Notes: a model not told the origin generated them from the sequence alone. A DNA stretch of 64,000 nt from Ligustrum vulgare (GCA_963555705.1 OY743172.1:66236602-66300601), one strand, 5' to 3'; shown: positions 46,587 to 56,573, numbered from the stretch's first letter. Made by a program: numbers and translations.

Positions 46587-47502
46587 GAGTAATTAACTTA
46601 ATTGGTCTTTACCTTTCACACTTCTTGCGGAATTCGTCCTTATATTTGATCTTTTGGCAAATTCACCCATCAACTTTTTTTTTTTTTTTTGCTAAAAGCA
46701 TCCTTGCCATCTAATTCCACCCAAAAATTTGTAATGCTCGACTAGGATCATTGTTGTAAGTTTCGACAAGTTTCTTGATCGAATATATCCAGCTCATGTC
46801 CGGAAACAAGAGATGGACAGTCTACATGGTGTAGTGATAGTAGTTGTGCTAGTGGATGTATAGCTAGTAGTCCAAATGGGTTTCCCCTTATATTCAACTG
46901 TAGTGTAGAAATCATTTCAATACAAAAAAATCAGTATTTTAATAATCAATAAAATTATTTTGATGTAATAAAATATATAAAGTGTTATGTCACCTCCCCA
47001 AGATAGTATTGACGAGTGGGGGATCCTTGTCTTGTTTATCTAGTTAACATCTTATGTGGGGAGAAATCTTGGAATTTGAGTGGCATTACCTAATGAGAAC
47101 CAAGCTATTTGACAAGAGGAATGCCTATCTCAATCATGAAACCCCCAATCTTCTTACCAGAGTGGTAAAATGATGCATACCGACCTATGGGGTGGTTGGT
47201 AGGAATGGCGTGAGGAAGAACAACATCAATGTCAATTTTTTTCTTTGTTCTTTGTTCTTTTTATTTTACATCATTTTAAATTAAATATTATGAAACGATT
47301 TGTTTGTCCTTCATTAAAATAGTCAATTGGTGAATTTTGGATTAACTAACAGATTTTTTTAATGGAATTAGACGGCAATGATGCTTTTAATAATAATAAT
47401 AAAAAAAGATTTGAAAGTAAAGGCGAATTTGTCAAAAAATCAAACACGAAAACGAATTTCACAAAAACTGGGAAAGGCAAGGACCAATTAAGCTATTTCC
47501 CC
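46587..47502. mobile_element. MULE-like element with long TIRs
   Basis: A 9-bp direct repeat TTTATAAAC (46578-46586, 47503-47511) flanks inverted repeats of about 130 bp: CTTAATTGGTCTTTACC at the left and its inverse GGCAAGGACCAATTAAG at the right. They continue through the GACGGCAATGATGCTTTTA block (47372) and its inverse near 46690. A 9-bp TSD and long TIRs indicate a Mutator-like element without transposase. The interior has fragments that could be captured host exon on the minus strand. In copy A only the left TIR region is found (43666-43800). Confidence 0.6.
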
Positions 47503-48506
47503 TTTATAAACTTGTCACCATAAAGATGCTGACTCAGAATGATCTGCTAACCTATTCAACCACAAACTCACAACATAAATAATCTATATATTAATAAAAG
47601 CACAAGAGATTCTAGGAATCTTTTCCTTAATTTTTAATTTTGGAGCAGATTCTTTTGTGTGAATAGAATCTTGAAAATGAGTACAATTCAAAATGAAACA
47701 GTTATCTATATGTGTGAATAAAATCAACTGACAATTAATTGTCGACAGATTCTAGACTTTTGAATGGATAGAATCTGATTTACGCCCCGCGACAATTTTA
47801 TTTGGTGGTTTTTTTCCCAATTTTCAAGTTGAACCACGGTTATTGAATTAGTGGGTCTGAACCGTAAATTTCAGTTTCTCCTCCTTCAAAATCACGCAGA
47901 GATCACTTATTCTTCCTCCATAAATTCCGCTTCTTTTCCAATACCAAACTCCTAAACACCTCCTTCCAAATAATCAGAAAATCTACCATTATTTATTCTC
48001 CCCAACCAAATTGACAGTGAATTAGATCCAACATTTGTCATTTTCGCTACTAATTTGAACCGGTTGAACTGTCGACTGCCGCTCCCTGTCTCAGATTCCC
48101 ACACCGTCGGACCGCCTCAGTCAATTGTGCCATTTTTCTGTTGAAAGGTAATCATTGGTGATTTGTCATTTTTAAATGTGGTATATTGGTAATCCAATTT
48201 TTTGTTGAAAGGTAGTCCATTGGTGAATTGTTTGGTTTTCATATTTAAATTTGGGGGTAATCTACAATTGATCTTGAAAGGTGACTGATCAATTTGTCAT
48301 TGTTTATTTTCTATTTTAAGTTCATTCATGTTTTTAAAATTCTGGTCTCTATTTGTGGTTTGGATTACTGATTTTGACGTGATTTCATGGATCTGAATGC
48401 TTTTAAGTGTTTTTGAGTTTTGAGCTCTTGATTTTTGTTTTGTGGGTTGGATTTAGGTACTATGGAGCAACACTATCAGAAAAAGTATTAGGTATTACAT
48501 TGACAG

Positions 48507-50252
48507 TGTGACGACCCGAATTCTCGACCATTCGAGTGCCACTAAAAGTGACTCATATCATATTATCGAGACTTAAATAGTAATGTAAAATTATTCAAAA
48601 GAATAATTAGAATCCCATAATTTTATTTGTGAATAAAAATAGAACATAATTTTCTTACATAAATTTCAACATAATTATCTCATCAATCTTCACCACTTTT
48701 GCCACTTCCATGTTGACCGCCTCGAACCTTCAATTATCTGAAAATGGTAAATATCGTGGAGTGAGATTTATAAAATCCCAGTAAGTATACCAAGCATAAT
48801 TTTCTTTTGAAAGCATATGGATCATTTTCATCATAACATATGATAGGATCGAAATCCTCATAAACATAGAGAGACACAAGAATTTTACCGAACTTATATG
48901 GCAAGAATTCTTATGTGTAGCGCTACTAAACTCCGGTCCCCTTAGCATAATCATAAACATATCATATGGGACCTATAGAAATCTTGTGAGATTGATTTCA
49001 TAGCAATGATCCAAACATTTTCGTAAAAACATAAGGTATATTTACTTTTCATAAAAACATACTTATTTTTTTAAAAAACATAAGGTGTATTTACCTTTCA
49101 TAAAAACATACTTACTTTTCATAAAAACATAAGGTATATTTATCTTTCATAAAAACATACTTACTTTTCATAAAAACATACTTATTTTTTTTAAAAACAT
49201 AAGGTGTATTTACCTTTCATAAAAACATACTTACTTTTCATAAAAACATAAGGTATATTTATCTTTCATAAAAACATACTTACTTTTCATAAAAACATAA
49301 GATATACTTACCTTTTAAAAGATTAAAATGAAGTGTAGTAGTAAATGGACCAAAACTTTCTTGACCACCTTGAATTTCTCTTACTTGTGGATTTTGTCAA
49401 GAGATTGGAAATAAGTGTATATGTGTAGAGTTGTGTGTAAAAGAGATCGATTTATATAGATGTGTAAAGTTGGTATAATGTAAACATCATCATTCAATTC
49501 TATTAATTTTAACACATCCTTTTCTTAAAGTAAAGCACCATTCATATACTTTTCCATATTTATACAAATATTATGCTCTTCATGATTACATATAATGGAG
49601 TCTTATCAACCATTCATATACTTTTCCATATTTATACAAATATTATGCTCTTCATGATTACATATAATGGAGTCTTATCAACCATTCATATACTTTTCCA
49701 TATTTATACAAATATTATGCTCTTCATGATTACATATAATGGAATCTTATCAACCATTCATATACTTTTCCATATTTATACAAATATTATGCTCTTCATG
49801 ATTACATATAATGGAGTCTTATCAACCATTCATATACTTTTCCATATTTATACAAATATTATGCTCTTCATGATTATATATAATGGAGTATATAAATCAT
49901 TCATATACTTTTCCATATTTATACAAATATTATGCTCTTCATGATTACATATAATGGAACCTCTCATGCTTGCATATATTTTCTTAATTTAAATAATAAA
50001 AGTAATTTTTGTACAAATAAATATTGGGATAACATTGAATTAAGTACTTAGACTTAATATACTTTAAATCAAGAGAATGGAGATATTTTTAGAAATTCGG
50101 AATTTAATTTAAAATCGAACGATCTCGATTATTTCTTGACTTGGCTATACGAATACGTCGTGGCGTTAACTTAATAAAAATGGGTGAAATAGTAGCGACA
50201 CGATTTTCTATTAAAATAATTATTAATCGCGTAAAAATTCTTGGTCGCTACA
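48507..50252 (-). repeat. 3' LTR of Tekay-like element
   Basis: It lies between TSD GACAG and the polypurine tract. On the plus strand it opens TGTGACGACCCGAATTC and closes TTGGTCGCTACA. It contains a 25-50 bp CATAAGGTRTATTTAYCTTT repeat cluster (49030-49320) and six copies of a 72-bp minisatellite (49545-49960). Confidence 0.92.
49545..49960 (+). repeat. 72-bp minisatellite, about six copies
   Basis: Near-identical units contain ATGCTCTTCATGATTACATA, ATGGAGTCTTATCAACC and TTCCATATTTATACAAATAT. Because 72 is divisible by three the array is open as a repetitive 123-codon frame (49573-49944), which is not a gene. The 5' LTR has only two units (56140-56280). Confidence 0.92.
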
Positions 50253-50480
50253 AACTTACCCCCTTAAAATAATTTCGTCCTCGAAATTAATCTTACTTGA
50301 TCTTATGATTTCTGAACACTTAATCAGAATCTCTTCTTCTTCTTCTTATGTAGCATCATCGCTACCATATTTAACCCACTGGACTTTGACTAAATGCATC
50401 AATTTGTTTTCTTAAGACATGGACTTTTCTATCAATAATAGACATATGTCTACTCATAAATTCTTCTGAATCAAAATGAA
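50253..50480 (-). pseudogene. Relic of Tekay-type integrase end and chromodomain
   Basis: On the minus strand it reads SIIDRKVHVLRKQ, then LVKVQWVKYGSDDAT with a stop in place of Trp, then EEEEEILIKC and FEDEI before the purine tract. This is the typical junction of the integrase tail and a chromodomain at the end of chromoviral Gypsy pol. It fixes the lineage and orientation of the host element. Confidence 0.75.
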
Positions 50481-51121
50481 AATTCCCAATCGTATGTGAT
50501 ATTTCATCATATCTTGTAGTATTCATGTAACTTGTCATTTATCATCGTATCATGTGACCTCAAATATTCGTATTAATATCTCTAAAATTTCAATAAATCT
50601 TTACTAACATATCATACCATAATAATTTGTCATTTCTTCTTATCACCAAATATCCCAAAATAATTAAAACGATTACCTGAATATTCTCTATGTAATATAC
50701 CCAAACATGTTATTCACATATCAACATAATCATCAGTTTATCTTTCCAATATTTGTAACCCAAAATTTCTGCAAAATTCAATAAACAAATATCTCCCAAA
50801 TAATTAAAATTCTTAACTCAAATATCATAACATTTCCCGTAAGGTATTCCTTTCACTTGCACAAACTTATTAATCCTGATTCAATACAGTCCTTATTTCA
50901 CTTTCACGTATCCCCGTATTATTTCTATACCTTGATTATTATATCAAAATATCAGTACCCAAAATCCAAGAAAATATTCCATATCTCAAATCCCGTCATC
51001 ATCAAATCTTCCTTTTATCAAGAAAGTAAACGGCGCAAAAACTCTTGTTCCCTCTTTTCCATTATTCTATTCCGCGCTTTCTTGCTGGAATCAATATCAC
51101 GCGGATTCCCTCTGATCCTTA

Positions 51122-51721
51122 ATGCTTTTAAATAGTTCATGCTGGGAAGAGGTTAGATCCATCAAAAACATGGATATCATTCTTACAAACATTCGCAAGT
51201 ATTATTCCAGTCTTCCAATGAATGATCTGAGGAAAATTTATCGAATAAGACTCGAAAGATTGAGGTTGCTGATGGTTCATGGTGTTTCAGAAGATGTTCG
51301 CTGGTTGATCGAAGCAAAGGTTCGACTATCTGGTGAATTACCTATGACATTTCCAAAGCACATGCCTGGTTTAGACAAAAGCACCTTCGCAAAGAAACGA
51401 AGAGCAAAAAGGCTGAATGGTTGCTACAAATGTGCTCGTTGGAACTGTGATACTCGTTGCAAAACAGTAGGATATTCTTCTACTAATCGGGATGATAAAA
51501 TCAAATTCATAAAGGGTGGACTGAGTAAGGAGTCTTTGGATGATATTCGACTGACTCTTGAGACGCACCCAAGTGGTTATGTGCAACGTGAACTTCTCTC
51601 CTTATACGCTCAGTTTAACGAGGACAAAAATTGTTATAGTCTCCAAAATATAATAGCAAAAGATCCTGTTTGCCAGTCTGTTTTACAAAATGAGGCTTCT
51701 GGCAGTTCATCAATGATATAA
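51122..51721 (+). CDS. Basic four-cysteine protein, virus CRP/NABP-like
   Basis: The frame is 199 codons. Met17 at 51170 (AAAAACATGG) is a better start, giving 183 residues. Residues 21-70 are helical and Arg-rich; 87-97 are STFAKKRRAKR, a basic patch and possible nuclear-localisation signal; a putative zinc finger follows at C101, C104, C109 and C113 (CYKCARWNCDTRC), then DDKIKFIKGGLS. The order basic patch, CxxC finger, FIK-G segment is that of the small cysteine-rich nucleic-acid-binding proteins of Betaflexiviridae (carlavirus NABP, vitivirus p10-like), known as RNA-silencing suppressors. Those proteins are usually shorter, and the finger spacing here is tighter, so homology is inferred. 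It runs antisense to the surrounding retroelement and has no stop codons despite its decayed surroundings. It could instead be an unknown host gene. Confidence 0.6.
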   Translation: MLLNSSCWEEVRSIKNMDIILTNIRKYYSSLPMNDLRKIYRIRLERLRLLMVHGVSEDVRWLIEAKVRLSGELPMTFPKHMPGLDKSTFAKKRRAKRLNGCYKCARWNCDTRCKTVGYSSTNRDDKIKFIKGGLSKESLDDIRLTLETHPSGYVQRELLSLYAQFNEDKNCYSLQNIIAKDPVCQSVLQNEASGSSSMI

Positions 51722-51787
51722 GGTAAATCTCTTGATACACATTTAAAATATTTTGCTGTTTTCTTTCACGCGTTTTGGAAATAAAAT

Positions 51788-51869
51788 ATATTTTCCTTTC
51801 TCGAATTTTGATAAAGCTGGAAATAAATATATTTTCCTTTCTCGAGGTTTGATAAAGCTGGAAATAAAT
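51788..51869 (+). repeat. Tandem 41-bp duplication upstream of LOG gene
   Basis: Two units share ATATTTTCCTTTCTCGA and TTTGATAAAGCTGGAAATAA, differing at two bases. They are followed at once by a hairpin ATCACC-GAAA-GGTGAT (51868-51883), whose loop is a GNRA tetraloop if transcribed. Confidence 0.85.
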
Positions 51870-51975
51870 CACCGAAAGGTGATATCTTTGGTAAAACAGT
51901 CAAAAGTTGGCCGATTTTGTCAAAAGTAAATCTTTACTTTTTCAGAATCAATCAAAAACAGTAAGTTTTTCCGGC

Positions 51976-52058
51976 TTTAAATAGCCAAACATATTTCATA
52001 GTTCAGGGATCCCAAAATCACATCTTCTTCGTAAGTTTTCTCTTCTATACTATCAAAG
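51976..52058 (+). promoter_or_regulatory. Likely promoter and leader of LOG gene
   Basis: TTTAAATAG (51976-51984) is a TATA-like box about 80 bp before the LOG ATG, leaving a pyrimidine-rich leader (CACATCTTCTTCG, TTTTCTCTTC). Upstream, TGAC cores on either strand (AGTCAAAAGTTGG, TTGTCAAAAG; 51898-51930) resemble W-boxes. The assignment is by motif and position only. Confidence 0.45.
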
Positions 52059-52712
52059 ATGGAAGCACCAAAACTTCGACAGATCAAAACTATTTGTGTA
52101 TTTTGTGGATTAAAAGTGGGGAAAGGCTTCAGTTATCTAGAAGCGGCCGTAGATCTTGGAAAGAAACTGGGGGAAAAAGGTATCACTCTTGTGTATGGGG
52201 GTGGTAGCAGTGGTCTAATGGGTTGTGTTTCCCAATCTGCTCTTGCAGAGAAATCAAAAGTAATCGGTGTCATACCTGTCCCTTTGGTAGATGTTGCAGG
52301 CAAAACACGAGGGCATGAAGTTCAAACCTTATCCATCCATGAACGCATAACTTGTATGCTATATGGTTCTGATGCCTTTATAGCCCTACCCGGAGGTTTT
52401 GGTACCTTAGAAGAAATCTTTAACATTACCTCGTGGGCTCAACTAGATCTCCATACTAAGCCTATTGGGCTTCTGAATGTTAACAATTTCTTTGATGGTT
52501 TGTTAACCTTTCTTGATTATGCTGTGGAACAGGGATTCATCTCTCCATTTTCCAGAAGGCTTCTTATTTCTGCTCCTACTATTGATGAACTACTGGATAA
52601 GCTGCAGTCATATATCTCAATACAAGATCCAGCAGGGGTTAAGATAGATTGGTCGCAAGGAAGGGGAATCAAGCGAAAATGGAGTCCGGTTAATGTAAAC
52701 TTAACTTTATGA
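52059..52712 (+). CDS. LOG-type cytokinin riboside 5'-monophosphate phosphoribohydrolase
   Basis: This is a 217-residue, uninterrupted frame. LOG enzymes release active cytokinin bases from their nucleotides in the cytosol. Seen here: the Rossmann start CVFCG (13-17), LVYGGGSSGLMG (44-55), Arg96 in IHERITCM, the signature PGGFGTLEE (111-119), then SWAQLDLHTKPIGLLNV (125-141) and GFISP. The catalytic Arg and the Glu of PGGxGTxxE are present. The CGSS-type loop is replaced by CGLKVGKG, and HxRKAEM by HERITCM. The C-terminus (IDWS...NLTL) resembles a divergent angiosperm LOG subgroup. Plant LOG genes usually have several introns and this has none, suggesting retrocopy or capture. It lies 337 bp after the virus-like gene, on the same strand, inside a recent LTR element. 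Confidence 0.85.
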   Translation: MEAPKLRQIKTICVFCGLKVGKGFSYLEAAVDLGKKLGEKGITLVYGGGSSGLMGCVSQSALAEKSKVIGVIPVPLVDVAGKTRGHEVQTLSIHERITCMLYGSDAFIALPGGFGTLEEIFNITSWAQLDLHTKPIGLLNVNNFFDGLLTFLDYAVEQGFISPFSRRLLISAPTIDELLDKLQSYISIQDPAGVKIDWSQGRGIKRKWSPVNVNLTL

Positions 52713-52722
52713 ATCTTAGAAT

Positions 52723-52936
52723 AGGTGGGGGTAGAGTACGGAGTATTCTTACTCTCGAGACACCCCTCTAATTTCCTAGGATTTTCCTTAATGTTTAAAT
52801 CTTGTGTGTACCTCAAAGGTTCCAGGTGGTAGATTACGGAGTATTCTTACTCTCGAAACACACCTCTTTGAAGGTTTCTTTATTTCCTCAAAAGGTCAGA
52901 GGTGGTAGGATACGGCTACTCCGGAAACACATCTCT
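52723..52936 (+). repeat. Three hairpin-forming repeats downstream of LOG
   Basis: Units at 52723-52769, 52824-52867 and 52900-52936 share AGGTGG, TACGG, then CTCGARACAC or CCGGAAACAC and a CTCT end. Each can fold with an outer stem (AGGTG/CACCT) and an inner stem. The inner stem is GAGTA-TTCT-TACTC in units 1 and 2 but ACGG-CTACT-CCG in unit 3, so pairing is kept while sequence changes. They begin 11 bases after the LOG stop codon, so a 3'-UTR role in RNA stability or end formation is possible. Confidence 0.65.
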
Positions 52937-52939
52937 CAA

Positions 52940-53890
52940 TTTGAGGAATTTCCCATGTTGCTTTCTTTTGATTTTGCGTGTTTCATGTATTTCTTTCCAA
53001 TGTGACTCTTGTGTGTTCTCCTTACGAGAAAATAATAAATATCTCTGTTATCATCTACTAAATCTCGTTTGTGATGTAAATGAATTTGCATGTCTAACCT
53101 CAATTCTCTTAGTGATTGCATACCATACTATGCTCTTAATTCCAAACGATAAAATTCTAAGCAGAGTTTCCTTTGAAATTTGGACTTATTCAAACCGTAA
53201 GCATACTTCATAACTCACAATAATAAATAATTCCACATTTGATCACAACGATCTAAAAATTGACCACAATTTCATCAAACTTCAATATCATAAAAAAATA
53301 TTCCAGAAAATCAATTCATAATTCCTCAACATAGAAATTTCAAATCATAGTCGTCAATATCACAATATCACTTCCTTCAATACCTTAATTGGCTCAAAAG
53401 ATTACTCATACTTATATTTATAAGTCATAAATCATATTCCCAAAATTTAATCACAAGGCCAAAGTTCATAATAAATTTCTCTTCAATATAGAGGCATAAT
53501 TCACTTACTCAACATAATATCCATTACTTAATTCCCAATAACCAAATCTTTAAATCTCTAACTTCATAATGCTTCTCATAAAAGTCTCATTAAAATCATA
53601 TCACTTATAATCTTAACATCTCATAAAACTTCATAAAATTGGCTCGCTATTTCTCATTAAATCTAAATGATAGATAATATGAACATATTTCTAATCATTT
53701 CTGTTGACTTCTCATACTTAATGCCATGTCTAAAATCAATTATGCAAAGTCCATTTAAGGTTTATCATTTCTAAACTCGAGGACAACAATTATTTTGAAA
53801 ATCATTCTTAAGTCATATTATTCCCATTATGCTCAACACCCGTTCTCTTTCTTTCTTTTCTTTCTGAATTTTTTTTTTTTTTTTTTTTTC
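52940..53890 (+). other. AT-rich gene-free interior of LTR element
   Basis: No recognisable frame on either strand. The text is AT-rich with many short CAATTTCATCA-like echoes and ends in a poly-T run (53869-53889). Confidence 0.5.
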
Positions 53891-53892
53891 AG

Positions 53893-54078
53893 AATTGAAA
53901 CTTGAAGAGTGGTACCAATAATCATCCACAGTTTTTCCTTGCTTTTAAGCAAAGGTAGTGATAAAGGGATAAATTATTGAACCGAAAATTGAAACTTGAA
54001 GAGGAAGTACTAATAACCATCCACAGTTTTTCCCTTGTTTTTACACAAAGGTAGTGATAAAGGGATAAATTATTGTAC
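53893..54078 (+). repeat. Tandem 94-bp duplication
   Basis: Two units begin AATTGAAACTTGAAGAG and continue CATCCACAGTTTTTCC, then AAAGGTAGTGATAAAGGGAT, differing at a handful of bases. Non-coding. Confidence 0.88.
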
Positions 54079-54898
54079 GAATTCATTATCAATTTTGTTT
54101 GTTTAATATATTATTCCATATATTTTGGGCAAAAGTTACAACCCAACTTAATTTCTAATTGAGTCAATCTTACTAAGCTTAATATGCACCAAAATTCATA
54201 TAAATATCCTCTCTGTCTCATGATTCTACATTGAAAAGAATAAAAAAATTGAGTCTTCTATCAATTTATATCATACTTGACATGTATATTATGTGTAACA
54301 CATAAAGATTCATAACATATGAATATTTCATACTTAACATGCTTCAATATAATCATAAATGCCATGTAATTGCTATTATACATAACATACCTGGTTCGAG
54401 GAGTCAAAACGTGGAAGGTGGCGTAACGGATTGATGAGTCAAAATTTTCATAATTAAATAATGGTCTATTTCTTAGAAAAAATTCATTAACCATTTTTGA
54501 ATCTTTACATGAGATTTGGCCCAATTGATACACTATCAATACATGTAGTAATTTACTTAGCCCAATTAAAATTTTCATACATGATTGAGCCCAATTTAAT
54601 ATAATACCAAATAAAATAATTTGGTTATTCAAAATAAAATTTGCATAAATGATTAGACCAAAATCTGATTCATAATAACAATTTGCTAATGATTTACTTA
54701 AATAATAATTTAGACAACTAAGAAAATTTTTCAAATACATAAAGTTAGGTCTAAAGTGATAAGAGACTTAAAAGTATATCCATTCATATTTCTCCATCAC
54801 GACAAAATCAATAGTTAAATTTTTTTTTTTAAATGAATAGTAAACGCACTGTTCACCGAACACAAAATTTTTTTTGATGAATAGTGACCGTCACGAGT

Positions 54899-54946
54899 AC
54901 TGTTCATGTGAACAGTGTCCCGGTTACTGTTCACCGAACAGTAACC
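54899..54946 (-). repeat. Palindromes in leader of Tekay-like element
   Basis: There are two adjacent strong inverted repeats: ACTGTTCA-TG-TGAACAGT (54899-54916) and GGTTACTGTTC-ACC-GAACAGTAACC (54922-54946, 11-bp arms). They lie about 150-200 bases after the primer site on the element's sense (minus) strand, where retroelement packaging or dimerisation signals commonly reside; that role is a guess. Confidence 0.7.
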
Positions 54947-55100
54947 TACTGCTTTACTGTACATGCATAAACATTTTTTTCCAAGAGATGTAAAATATGA
55001 AGAAAATTAATTACTTTAACTGAAATTAAAAATAGATTAATTGCAATTTCTTGTAGAAATATTTTGAAATGATTTAAGGAGTCTACAGAAAAGTATAACT

Positions 55101-55113
55101 TGCTCTGATACCA
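55101..55113 (-). other. Primer binding site of Tekay-like element
   Basis: On the minus strand TTGGTATCAGAGC begins two bases after the LTR terminus (GGTCGTCACA). It is complementary to initiator Met tRNA and sets the element's orientation. Confidence 0.9.
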
Positions 55114-55115
55114 AC

Positions 55116-56573
55116 TGTGACGACCCGAATTCTCGACCATTCGAGTGCCACTAAAAGTGACTCATATCATATTATCGAGACTTAAATAGTAATGTAAAAT
55201 TATTCAAAAGAATAATTAGAATCCCATAATTTTATTTGTGAAAAAAATAGAACATAATTTTCTTACATAAAGTTCAACATAATTATCTCATCAATCTTCA
55301 CCACTTTTGCCACTTCCATGTTGACCGCCTCGAACCTTCAATTATCTGAAAATGGTAAATATCGTGGAGTGAGATTTATAAAATCCCAGTAAGTATACCA
55401 AGCATAATTTTCTTTTGAAAGCATATGGATCATTTTCATCATAACATATGATAGGATCGAAATCCTCATAAACATAGAGAGACACAAGAATTTTACCGAA
55501 CTTATATGGCAAGAATTCTTATGTGTAGCGCTACTAAACTCCGGTCCCCTTAGCATAATCATAAACATATCATATGGGACCTATAGCAATCTTGTGAGAT
55601 TGATTTCATAGCAATGATCCAAACATTTTCGTAAAAACATAAGGTATATTTACTTTTCATAAAAACATACTTATTTTTTTTAAAAACATAAGGTGTATTT
55701 ACCTTTCATAAAAACATACTTACTTTTCATAAAAACATAAGGTATATTTATCTTTCATAAAAACATACTTACTTTTCATAAAAACATACTTATTTTTTTT
55801 AAAAACATAAGGTGTATTTACCTTTCATAAAAACATACTTACTTTTCATAAAAACATAAGGTATATTTATCTTTCATAAAAACATACTTACTTTTCATAA
55901 AAATATAAGATATACTTACCTTTTAAAAGATTAAAATGAAGTGTAGTAGTAAATGGACCAAAACTTTCTTGACCACCTTGAATTTCTCTTATTTGTGGAT
56001 TTTGTCAAGAGATTGGAAATAAGTGTATATGTGTAGAGTTGTGTGTAAAAGAGATCGATTTATATAGATGTGTAAAGTTGGCATAATGTAAACATCATCA
56101 TTCAATTCTATTAATTTTAACACATCCTTTTCTTAAAGTAAAGCACCATTCATGTACTTTTCCATATTTATACAAATATTATGCTCTTCATGATTACATA
56201 TAATGGAGTCTTATCAACCATTCATATACTTTTCCATATTTATACAAATATTATGCTCTTCATGATTACATATAATGGAACCTCTCATGCTTGCATATAT
56301 TTTCTTAATTTAAATAATAAAAGTAATTTTTGTACAAATAAATATTGGGATAACATTGAATTAAGTACTTAGACTTAATATACTTTAAATCAAGAGAATG
56401 GAGATATTTTTAGAAATTCGGAATTTAATTTAAAATCGAACGATCTCGATTATTTCTTGACTTGGCTATACGAATACGTCGTGGCGTTAACTTAATAAAA
56501 ATGGGTGAAATAGTAGCGACACGATTTTCTATTAAAATAATTATTAATCGCGTAAAAATTCTTGGTCGCTACA
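55116..56573 (-). repeat. 5' LTR of Tekay-like element
   Basis: The counterpart of 48507-50252, shorter by four 72-bp minisatellite units. It is followed on the plus strand by TSD GACAG and the continuing L-galactose dehydrogenase exon. Confidence 0.92.

Larger units (their letters stand above)
42768..47210. repeat. Tandem segmental duplication (two copies)
   Basis: Copy A (42768-about 44300) and copy B (about 44510-47210) run in the same order and orientation. Shared landmarks: TTGTTTGGTTTTGCAT (42770, 44512), CATCGTTACAGTAATTCACT (43116, 44863), TATTCACCCCGAATAAAATG (43272, 45017), GGTAAACTTGTTTATAAATA (43374, 46290), GAGATGGA plus CTACATGGTGTAG (43905, 46810). Copy B is longer because of a hAT insertion. 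Simple AAT repeats occur near the start of each copy. Bases 37715-37764, left of the CACTA, resemble 44285-44330, so the CACTA sits near a unit junction. Confidence 0.8.
48507..56573 (-). mobile_element. Young Tekay-like LTR element carrying foreign genes
   Basis: Read on the minus strand: 5' LTR 56573-55116 (1458 bp), initiator-Met primer site, a leader with strong palindromes, about 4.8 kb interior, a relic of the pol end, polypurine tract AAGGGGGTAAGTT, and 3' LTR 50252-48507 (1746 bp). The TSD is GACAG (48502-48506, 56574-56578). Outside a 72-bp minisatellite that differs in copy number, the LTRs differ at only about ten positions, so insertion was recent. Gag, protease, RT and most of integrase are missing. 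Two intact plus-strand genes (51122-51721 and 52059-52712) lie in their place. Confidence 0.9.

Noticed and set aside
48730..48960. A 76-codon minus-strand frame, repeated at 55338-55568
   Set aside because: Identical in both LTRs of the Tekay-like element and without a domain; part of LTR sequence.
49573..49944. A repetitive 123-codon open frame
   Set aside because: It is the 72-bp LTR minisatellite read in frame; the unit length is a multiple of three, so it stays open by chance.
50857..51135. 92-codon frame overlapping the start of the CRP-like gene
   Set aside because: Considered as an upstream overlapping viral gene. No recognisable motif and AT-biased composition; left out.
52059..52712. 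LOG gene as bacterial contamination or transfer
   Set aside because: The flanks are plant transposon on both sides without a break, and the C-terminal DWS...LTL ending resembles angiosperm LOG-like proteins.
54261..54740. 159-codon frame in the sense orientation of the Tekay-like element
   Set aside because: Considered as a gag remnant, but composition is AT-driven (Asn, Leu, Tyr, Ile) with no gag or zinc-knuckle motif.
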